Assembly (NCBI RefSeq): GCF_000090795.2
Contig: NW_003546251.1
Span: forward strand, 666,791-730,790
DNA length: 64,000 nt
Source: Amphimedon queenslandica
Taxonomy: Eukaryota; Porifera; Demospongiae; Haplosclerida; Niphatidae
Direction: 5' to 3'
Numbering within the stretch: position 1 is the stretch's first letter; each line of letters opens with the position of its first letter. The notes beneath the pieces were generated by a model that searched no databases, had not been told where the DNA came from, and saw only the letters and a list, made by a program, of their open reading frames with translations. Made by a program: the position numbers and the translations under genes. Shown piece after piece: positions 55,801 through 64,000 of this stretch.

Positions 55801-58800
55801 TCATCTGTGATACACAAACTCTTATTTACAACACAGAAGGCGGTAAGTACTAATCTATTTTAACTTTAGATGATTGTTTACGTATGTATCTATTGTCCTT
55901 TCTATATTTTTAATTTCATTCATTCATTTGTGATACACAAACTCTTATATACAACATAATAGGGAGTAAGTACTAATCTTTTTTAATTTCAGATGATTGT
56001 TTACATGTGTATCTATTGTCCTTTCTATCTTTAATTTCATTCATTCATTTGTGATACACAAACTCTTATATACAACATAATAGGGAGTAAGTACTAATCT
56101 TTTTTAATTTCAGATCATTGTTTACATGTGTATCTATTGTCCTTTCTATCTTTAATTTCATTCATTCATCTGTGATACACAAACTCTTATTTACAACACA
56201 GAAGGCGGTAAGTACTAATCTATTTTAACTTTAGATGATTGTTTACATATGTATCTATTGTCCTTTCTATCTTTAATTTCATTCATTGATCTGTGATACA
56301 CAAACTCTTATATACAACATAATAGGGAGTAAGTACTAATCTATTTTAATTTCAGATCATTGTTTACATGTGTATTTATTGTCCTTTCTATCTTTAATTT
56401 CATTCATTGATCTGTGATACACAAACTCTTATATACAACACAATAGGAAGTAAGTACTAATCTATTTTAATTTCGGATGATTGTTTACATGTGTATCTAT
56501 TGTCCTTTCTATCTTTAATTTCATTTATTCATCTGTGATACACAAACTCTTATTTACAACACAAAAGTTGGTAAGTACTAATCTATTTTAATTTTAGATG
56601 ATTTTTTACATGGGTATTTATTGTCCTTTCTGTCTTTAATTTCATTCATTCATATGTGATACACAAACTCTTATTTACAACACAAAAGGCGGTAAGTACT
56701 AATCTATTTTAATTTTAGATGATTGTTTACATGTGTATTTATTGTCCTTTCTATCTTTAATTTTATTTATTCATCTGTGATACACAAACTCTTATTTACA
56801 ACATAATAGAGAGTAAGTACTAATTTATTTTAATTTCAGATGATTGTTTACATGTGTATCTATTGTCCTTTCTATCTTTAATTCATTCATCTGTGATACA
56901 CAAACTCTTATTTACAACACAATAGGAAGTAAGTACTAATCTATTTTAATTTTAGATGATTGTTTACATGTGTATTTATTGTCCTTTTTATCTTTAATTC
57001 ATTCATCTGTGATACACAAACTCTTATTGACAACACAAAAAGGCGGTAAGTACTAATCTATTTTAACTTTAGATGATTGTTTACGTATGTATCTATTGTC
57101 CTTTCTATTTTTAATTTCATTCATTCATCTGTGATACACAAACTCTTATATACAACATAATAGGGAGTAAGTACTAATCTATTTTAATTTCATATCATTG
57201 TTTACATATGTATTTATTGTCCTTTCTATTTTTAATTTCATTCATTCATCTGTGATACACAAACTCTTATTTACAACACAATAGAGAGTAAGTACTAATT
57301 TATTTTAATTTCGGATGATTGTTTGCATGTGTATCTATTGTCCTTTCTATCTTTAATTTCATTCATTCATCTGTAATACACAAACTCTTATTTACAACAC
57401 AAAAGTTGGTAAGTACTAATCTATTTTAATTTTAGATGACTGTTTACATGTGTATTTATTGTCCTTTCTATCTTTAATTTCATTCATTCATCTGTGATAC
57501 ACAAACTCTTATTTACAACACAAAAGACGGTAAGTACTAATCTATTTTAATTTTAGATGATTGTTTACATGTGTATTTATTGTCCTTTCTATCTTTAATT
57601 TCATTCATTCATCTGTGATACACAAACTCTTATTTACAACACAAAAGTTGGTAAGTACTAATCTATTTTAATTTCAGATGATTGTTTACATGTGTACCTA
57701 TTGTCCTTTCTATCTTTAATTTCATTCATTTATCTGTGATACACAAACTCTTATTTACAACACAATAGGAAGTAAGTACTAATCTATTTTAATTTTGGGC
57801 GATTGTTTACATATGTATTTATTGTCCTTTCTATCTTTAATTTCATTCATTCATCTGTGATATACAAACTCTTATTTACAACACAAAAGTTGGTAAGTAC
57901 TAATTTATTTAAATTTTTTTAAGATTGTTTACATGTGTATCTATTGTCCTTTCTATCTTTAATTTCATTCATTCATCTGTGATATACAAACTCTTATTTA
58001 CAACACAATAGGAAGTATGTACTAATCTATTTTAATTTTGGACGACTGTTTACATGTGTATCTATTGTCCTTTCTATCTTTAATTTCATTCATTCATCTG
58101 TGATACACAAACTCTTATTTACAACACAATAGAGAGTAAGTACTAATCTATTTTAACTTTAGATGATTGTTTACATGTGTATCTATTGTCCTTTCTATCT
58201 TTAATTTCATTCATTCATCTGTGATACACAAACTCTTATTTACAACACAATAGCCAGTAAGTACTAATCTATTTTAATTTCAGATGATTGTTTACATGTG
58301 TATCTATTGTCCTTTCTATCTTTAATTTCATTTATTCATATGTGATATACAAACTCTTATTTACAACACAAAAGAGGGTAAGTACTAATCTATTTTAATT
58401 TTAGATGATTGTTTACATGTGTATCTATTGTCCTTTCTATCTTTAATTTCATTTATTCATATGTGATATACAAACTCTTATTTACAACACAAAAGACGGT
58501 AAGTACTAATCTATTTTAATTTAAGATCATTGTTTACATGTGTATTTATTGTCCTTTTTTCATTCATTTATTTGTGATACACAAACTCTTATTTACAACA
58601 CAATAGGAAGTAAGTGCTAATTTCGGATGTATCTATTGTCCTTTCTATTTTTAATTTTTTTGTTCATTTGTGATCAAAAAAATTTATCATAATTTACATG
58701 TATTTTATAGAGAGGTGAATCTATTTATAATAAGCCTTTCATTATTTCTTTTGTATTCAAGTTACTGCATACAGAAGAGCTCTATCAAAAGGAGAAGTGG

Positions 58801-60978
58801 TGAATGTTGCTTATTCACGTGTTCTTTTTCTGGGTACAGCAGGTGTTGGGAAGAGTAGCTTCAAGAATTCTCTTATGAAGTTACCATGGGATTCTAAGGC
58901 GTTTAACAGTACCATCATATCTGATGTCAGCTGTATTCGTCCCTTTGCTAAGGGATTGCTTAGTGAGCAGTGGGAAGCAGTTACTCATGAAGCTGAAATT
59001 GAAGCAATGGCTCACTTGTTTTCTGCTGTCAGTAAAGATAAAAAGTATCTCTCAGTTCTCTTTGATCACATTAAAGATGTCATTGATCCTACTGATCATG
59101 TCACTACTTCATTAACTGCAACAACAAAGCTTAATTATGTCCTTCGTCAAGTTAGCAAGTTTCAAGTTATTAAAGAGTATTCTACAGGGGATCAGTTGGA
59201 GCCTCATCTATTAATGCATTTTTGGGATTGTGGGGGTCAACCTGCTTTCCTTGAGATCCTACCAGTTTTTCTCACCTCTCGTACCATATTCCTCCTTCAC
59301 TTTGATGCCTTTAAAGATCTTAACAGCAAATGGCAGTCAGTCCATCATATTGATGGTGTTCAATATGATGGAGAAGAGGTCAACATGTCTACACTTACAT
59401 GCATGCTCAATTGGATGGCCTGTGTTCACAGTCACCTAATGAAGTATGGGGCAGATGGAAGTATTCCTGATTATCCTCGCATGTTTTGCATTGGCACTCA
59501 TGGAGACTTGCTAACAGATGAAAAGAAGGAGCAAGTCAGAAGTGAATTAATATCTCACTATAAAGATAAGGAATATGTCAAGTTAATATCTGATACCCTC
59601 ATCATTGATAATACATCATCTGGTAAGGGTGAATCAGAAGATCCCAATATTGAGGTAGTGAGAAGTGCCATCATTGATATTACAAGGAATAAGCTAATAA
59701 TAAAAACTCCAATCAGTTGGGTTCTCTTTCGTAAAGTTCTTCAGGCATTAGAAGAAAATATGNNNNNNNNNNNNNNNNNNNNNNNNNNNNNNNNNNNNNN
59801 NNNNNNNNNNNNNNNNNNNNNNNNNNNNNNNNNNNNNNNNNNNNNNNNNNNNNNNNNNNNNNNNNNNNNNNNNNNNNNNNNGCATCACCACTTCATATAA
59901 CGTTTGAAACTCGTTTTGTTCCTCCTGGTTTCTTCACTCGTTTTGTCGCTGTTATAGCCAATCACCCCAACACAACCCTGTACCTTGAAGAAGGAGTATA
60001 TAGGAATCGTGTTACTTTTGGTTATGAGGATGAGAAGAATAGAAGCATTGAACACTTGACAGTTACCGATCAACATGATGCCATCCAGATTAATGTTCAT
60101 CGACCTACTTTTCACACCAATCCAGTTCCTCTTTCCAATGTATGTCAAGATATCTTAGTTCTGTTGGAAGATTCCGCTAAAGAAGTGGAGAACATTCTTC
60201 AGAATTGCATTGGAAGAGGTTTTGAAGAATTACCCAAATATTCCGTATCAAGATCACTACGTTACATCTGTGATGGCTGTCCTGTCTCCTCTAAGCTTCA
60301 TTTTCTCACACCAGCAAAGTATCAAGCCAGACATCCTACAATTACTTGTAAAGTAAACAGAGTACATCGACCACTGACAGAAAAAGAGAAAGTTTGGTTT
60401 ACTGAGAAGGTAATCATTTTATAATTCATACCATTATTGTTTTCATTGTAAATTATATAGGTGGAAACAACATCGAAGGACAAAGCTGGAGCCAAATCTA
60501 AACATGATCAACAGGTACACAGCAATGTGATTCATATACTTGTTATTTATATGCATGAGATTAGGAGGACCAGTCACACGAAGCTAGTGTACCTGATATA
60601 GTATCTGCTGCAAGTACAGTTCAGAAATCTGTTAGTATGCATGCAAAGTGTCTTTTATTAATTTTAAGTGCTATTTTATAGGAATTGCTATTTGATTCAC
60701 ATTTCCCTCAACTTTGTGATGCTATAGCCACAGAGCATAATATTACAAGAGTGTCATCTCATTGCATATCACTAATCAGTAATGATGTATTTGATGAAGC
60801 TGTCAAAACTACCAATCCTGTATATGAGAGAGCACAAGCACTTCTAAGAGAATTACGACATCAACTCAAAGCATCCAGTGACCAGCGCCAGTATCTACTT
60901 AATCTGATTAGTATATTCCACAAAATAAAAGATCCAATATTGTCCCAGATAGCTGATTCAATGAAATCAGAACTATAA
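52815..60978 (+). CDS. ROC-COR family GTPase with micro-exon-encoded linker and helical C-terminal domain
   Basis: Proposed exons: 52815-52865 (17 residues, MAEQKAGKKTRQKIQIM), 52922-52927 (GATGAA, 6 nt), 43 candidate 3-nt exons (53536-58609), 58711-58714 (4 nt), 58762-60409, 60461-60514, 60565-60630 and 60682-60978. The phases close: 51+6+129+4 leaves one base, completed by two bases at 58762-58763, entering VTAYRRALSKGEVVNVAYS. The GTPase domain has a P-loop GTAGVGKSS, a switch II DCGGQPAF and a G4-like GTHGDLL, all typical of ROC. A COR-like part follows the gap (PPGFFTRFVAVIANHP, YLEEGVYRNRVTFGYE). The last exon (LLFDSHFPQLCDAIATEHNI to SEL) is all-helical and resembles a CARD or other death-fold, uncertainly. 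GTPase core confident; the 5' gene model rests on splice-site logic only. An alternative is a start nearer 58.7 kb. Confidence 0.7.
53123..53384. mobile_element. MITE with CAGAGGCGGATCTAGG-type terminal inverted repeats
   Basis: 262 bp, bounded by CAGAGGCGGATCTAGG and CCTAGATCTGCCCCTG (one to two mismatches when inverted) and flanked by ATATT on both sides, a possible 5-bp target duplication. Such ends are common on non-autonomous DNA transposons of several animals. It lies in the intron just before the micro-exon array. Confidence 0.8.
53433..58673 (+). repeat. 43-unit tandem array of about 120 bp, each unit an intron plus a 3-nt candidate exon
   Basis: Each unit runs: GTAAGTACTAATCTATTTT, an AT-rich body with TTACATGTGTATCTATTGTC and CATTCATTCATCTGTGATAC, then CAAACTCTTATTTACAACAC, an AG (ATAG or [AG]AAG), three variable bases, and the next GTAAGT. 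The first triplet is at 53536 and the last at 58607, mean spacing 120.7 bp. Triplets, with unit numbers: GAA 1, 25, 29, 36, 38, 43; ACA 2; AAA 3, 4, 6; AGA 5, 7, 28, 32, 39; TTG 8, 17, 26, 33, 35, 37; GAT 9-14; GGA 15, 18, 19, 21, 22, 24, 31; ATG 16; GCG 20, 23, 27, 30; ACG 34, 42; CCA 40; AGG 41. The donor is GTAAGT except in unit 38 (GTATGT). A decayed partial unit closes the array. All three frames of the unit body contain stops. Confidence 0.93.
59763..59881. other. Assembly gap (119 N)
   Basis: A run of N inside the COR region. The reading frame differs on either side, so the gap length is probably an estimate; an intron within it is also possible. Confidence 0.99.
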
Positions 60979-61362
60979 GGGTATCCTTAATGATCAACAT
61001 TAACTAATTACTTTAACATACTTGCTGTGAAACTAGGTAATGTTATTTTTTACTTAAACTGCCTCAAAATATTAACATACTGTAAACATTGAATATTACA
61101 CTAGTGCATTTTTGCTTAGTCTCATTAGCCAGACCAATAATTATGAATGTAGGCTTGGAACACTGTGATCAAATTTCAAATAATTTAACCTTTGTGATTT
61201 GTGTTTGATCATGGATAGTGGGTTGGATCTAATATTTTATATGCTACTGAGCCAACTATTCCTATAATCCTAATACAAAATAAAGCATAAGAGGTGACTT
61301 GATTTAAAAAAAATTAATTAAAAAACAAAATCATTGTAAAATGCTGGCAGGCCTGGATTTGT
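60979..61362. other. Convergent 3' spacer
   Basis: No gene is seen between the stops of the ROC gene (+) and DNAJC12 (-). AATAAA at about 61279 fits + strand polyadenylation. Confidence 0.4.
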
Positions 61363-61833
61363 CTATATTTTGTATGTTCTAAATTGTTCTAAAAGACTCG
61401 ATCCAGTGTCTGTTGGTTTCGATTCTTTTGAGTGAAGAGGTTTCTCATCTTGTGGGGTTGTTAAGGACAGCTGTTTCTTTGTCATTCCAAAATGCATAGT
61501 AGGTCCAAGACGAGTTTGCAAGGAGAGCCAATTATCAAATGTCATAGCTACACCCGATTTTCTCCAGTTATCATAAATCTTTCTTTTTCCTTTGTCAGAC
61601 AATATCTCATAAGCTCTGTTTATCTTCCTGAAAATCTCAGTACAATGTTCTCTTTCTTTGTCATCTAAAACTCTATCCGGATGGTACATCTTAGCTTTGA
61701 TATGATACTCTTTCATTATCTGTTCTATGGACGAAGACTCATGGCAGCCTAATATATCATAGAAATCATCTTCAACAGGTTCACCACTGCCACGAAAAAA
61801 GCCTTCCAAAGTTCCTGAAGAGCTAGCAGCCAT
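61363..61833 (-). CDS. DNAJC12: DNAJC12-like J-domain co-chaperone
   Basis: In vertebrates DNAJC12 is an HSP70 co-chaperone for aromatic amino acid hydroxylases. A single exon encodes 156 residues. The J domain spans about residues 23-90 (DDFYDILGCHESSSIEQI, HPD in YHPDRV, KINRAYEILSD, YDNWRKSG). After it comes TFDNWLSLQ...TMHFG, and the protein ends SSLLEQFRTYKI, matching the conserved C-terminus of human DNAJC12 (LLRKFRNYEI, from memory). It is shorter than the human protein (198 residues) in the variable middle. Same strand as the next gene, 115 bp away. Confidence 0.9.
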   Translation of the reverse strand: MAASSSGTLEGFFRGSGEPVEDDFYDILGCHESSSIEQIMKEYHIKAKMYHPDRVLDDKEREHCTEIFRKINRAYEILSDKGKRKIYDNWRKSGVAMTFDNWLSLQTRLGPTMHFGMTKKQLSLTTPQDEKPLHSKESKPTDTGSSLLEQFRTYKI

Positions 61834-61947
61834 TTTTGCTACACCCCATCTACCACTCCTATTAAAAATTAATCATAATCCAGTATTCATCATTATTGGT
61901 TTTTAATTTTAAGTAAAATAAATAAGATATTTAATATTGGACATGAT

Positions 61948-64000
61948 TTAATCAAATCCTAAAAATTCAGCCACTTCAGCAATCTCTCTTTTCCTTGCCT
62001 CTTGATGGGCCCATCTCTCTTCAGCCAATCTTGGAGGAACATTCCATTTATCATGAAACACCCTCTGCCCACACTTCACACACTTCTTTCCACCTAAGGA
62101 AAGAGTAATATTATCTTATACATGTACCCGTACTTCAAGTTTTGTAAAAATGTTTTGGTAATTATACTTGTTGATTATTGATCAACACAGTGAACTAAAG
62201 TACTAACAGGGTATTATTAAACCATCTGCAACATATTATTTTTTAAAGATAAAAATAGCTACAATGTGATGCCATTTAAACTAAGTTTGATAGTAGAGAT
62301 GATTAGTGAATCACCTGTAAATGGAGGTGTTTTCATATAACTATCAAGACATTGGAAGTGATACAAGTGTCCACAGTAGATACGATACACATACTGAGGA
62401 TGACCCTCATCAATAATAATATCCTAAGTATAAAAGAGAATTAAGTCAATAATTTTCGCAACTGTGTTACTTCTAACTGAATTTTGAAGCAATTAAATTG
62501 GTGTAAAAATCAAATACAACTACTTTTATTGCTACCATTACCTTGGGATCAGTTGGTAAAGCTCTTTTATTGCATACAGGACAGGAATCAGTTGTAATGC
62601 TCCTGAGACAATCCACCACCAAATAATTGGTAATGAACTGCAATGAAGGTCTGGGAACAAAGGGCCCAGCACTATCATAGAAAAATAAGTAAAATATAAG
62701 ATAAAAAATGAAGTTTAGTCAAAATTTTAAAGCTATACATGTAAAGGAAAAAAGATGTAAAAGACAGGAAAAAATTTGAGGGCAATGATATTTTTCATTT
62801 TAAAGCATACAATTATGATATTTTTTCCAGTACATTATGATTACCGTGGGTTTCTTCTGATAGGTGGTTCTACGCATTGTCTCAATAGTTCAACTGTTTG
62901 GCCTTTCATTATGTGGTACAGATTGACTGGCAGATTGTTCTCTTTAAATTCTAACCTAAAACAAAAATACAATTCTTGATTGTACTATTATAGTACAGGC
63001 CGGTGGCCCAAATTTTGAGTAAATTTTAAAATTCATAAAAAAAATCTAAACTTGATCGGAATGAGCTCAAATTTGAAAGATAGCATAAGAACATGTATAC
63101 ATATTCAAATAAATTATAAAAATGAAGAATTCTCTCCTAGTCATTTTTGACAAAATTTTGAGTGACTTAAAAATTTTTTTTTAATCTAAACTTGATCAAA
63201 ATCAGCTTACTGAACATGAGAGGCTGGGTATTCATTTGGAACCGTCATCTTGAAGTCTATAAAATATCTGCAAAAAATAACTATTAAATAATAAGTACAA
63301 ATGAATGATGAGCTTACTGATCTTGAAATGCTTTATAAAGTATTACTCCAGTCCTTTGCTTTATCTTTAATTCATCACCTTCTCTACAATAGCAATACAT
63401 TCACATTCAAATAAAATCTCTAGCAGTTAACATAATAAAATAGTCTTTCCTTTAAAGCCATTTTTATTGAATCTGCACATATTAAAGTAAATTAAAAATT
63501 CCACCAAATAGTCATTAATATCTAAGTACTATTAATTCTAAAATTTCTAGTTATAATAATAAGTATTTAAAAACTCATTCCTTCAAGTACATGTACATTC
63601 CAGCCACCTTTACCTGTTAATAGTATTCTTGATATATTGGAGTTCTTCAGAACAGACAATTAATGGGTTATTCTTAATAAAATCGCATAAGAACAAAAGG
63701 ATTGTTGACACCTAAAAGCACAGGGACTGTATCATTGATATATAACTAATGGTTGGTAGGTGAACCACACCTGTTTGGAACCAACAAGCTTCTTTAGCTC
63801 CTGGTCACAAAGTGTCTCGATTTTTTCAATTAGTTTATCCGGTAGTACTTTACTCTTTATTTGAAGTAACAATGGATTCGCTGGATACTCGGGAGGGAAT
63901 TGAATATTAACGATGATATTCTTATATTCTGTATATCTTTAGATAAAAGAATTTTTAAATTATAACTAACTAAATAATAATAATGATGATGATGATGATG
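61948..64000 (-). CDS. RWD-like plus RING-like zinc-binding protein (5' partial)
   Basis: The 5' end lies beyond the window. Minus-strand exons, read from the right edge, give NIIVNIQFPPEYPANPLLLQ (an RWD-type YPxxxP context), VLPDKLIEKIETLCDQELKK, YFIDFKMTVPNEYPASHVQ (a second such context) and LEFKENNLPVNLYHIMKGQ. A zinc-binding region follows: SCPVCNKRALPTDPK, VYRIYCGHLYHFQCLDSYM, GKKCVKCGQRVFHDKWNVPP, whose C/H spacing resembles a long RING. It ends REIAEVAEFLGFD. The order RWD then RING recalls E3 ligases such as FANCL or RNF25, but I do not recognise the orthologue. Confidence 0.65.
62980..63215 (-). repeat. Palindrome-centred repeat in intron of the RWD/RING gene
   Basis: One full and one partial unit. 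The core is reduced to TGTACTATTATAGTACAGGC, still self-complementary in its centre. Confidence 0.8.

Noticed and set aside
53560-58600. Unit body read as an exon between TTTCAG and the next donor
   Set aside because: All three forward frames of the body contain stops (for example CTTTAA, TGA directly after CAG, and CTGTGA).
53433-58673. CRISPR-like regular spacing of a conserved repeat with variable inserts
   Set aside because: The variable part is only three bases, the context is a spliced eukaryotic gene, and there are no cas genes. The splice-site arrangement explains the pattern better.
1-64000. Retrovirus-like, LTR or other capsid-bearing elements
   Set aside because: No reverse transcriptase, integrase, capsid or long terminal repeat signal was recognised; only small non-autonomous DNA elements and tandem repeats are visible.

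Overview
This is a eukaryotic window from a compact, AT-rich, intron-dense metazoan genome. Introns are short with GTAAG-type donors, genes are tightly packed and often divergent, and the gene content mixes bilaterian-conserved families (wolframin, NEDD1, YKT6, ARMH3, CYB561D2, ATP synthase subunit e, DNAJC12) with families known to be expanded in sponges (IgGFc-binding/Calx-beta receptors, kelch-kinase fusions, ROC GTPases). A demosponge, probably Amphimedon queenslandica, is the best inference; no species-diagnostic sequence was checked. Two runs of N mark assembly gaps.

Layout. 1-13.5 kb: four paralogous type I membrane receptors (three head to tail on +, one on -) plus one decayed last-exon fragment. 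Each has an IgGFc-binding-like ectodomain, a Calx-beta domain, a Ser/Thr-rich stalk, one membrane segment and a tyrosine-motif tail. 13.5-16.8 kb: wolframin. 18.2-25.5 kb: a SAM / acidic-tyrosine / proline-rich / SH2 adaptor of the SLP-76/BLNK type. 26.0-26.9 kb: a membrane RING-H2 protein like RNF24/RNF122. 27.3-33.9 kb: four alpha-arrestin (ARRDC) copies, two of them damaged. 34.2-37.8 kb (-): NEDD1. 38 kb: ATP synthase subunit e (-) and CYB561D2 (+). 39.4-41.3 kb (-): YKT6. 41.7-45.9 kb (+): kelch-coiled coil-degenerate kinase fusion. 46.1-52.8 kb (-): ARMH3. 52.8-61.0 kb (+): a ROC-COR GTPase whose 5' part contains the most unusual structure in the window. 61.4-61.8 kb (-): DNAJC12. 61.9-64.0 kb (-): 3' part of an RWD plus RING-like gene.

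The standout is 53.43-58.67 kb: 43 tandem units of about 120 bp. Every unit carries a 3' splice site, exactly three nucleotides, and a 5' splice site (GTAAGT in 42 of 43, GTATGT in one). The unit backbone is nearly constant while the triplet takes 12 different values, none a stop. With the flanking candidate exons (51 nt, 6 nt, 4 nt) the reading frame closes exactly onto the GTPase domain. Read literally, it is an array of 43 single-codon micro-exons that could encode an N-terminal linker one residue at a time, and in which any subset could be skipped without changing frame.

A second theme is a possible signalling neighbourhood: receptors whose tails carry ITIM-like, YxxM, EEIYxD and NPxY motifs lie about 8 kb from an SH2/SAM adaptor with at least six acidic-IYD motifs. 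A third is a roughly 185-bp tandem repeat centred on a 22-bp perfect palindrome, found at eight places here, every one inside an intron.
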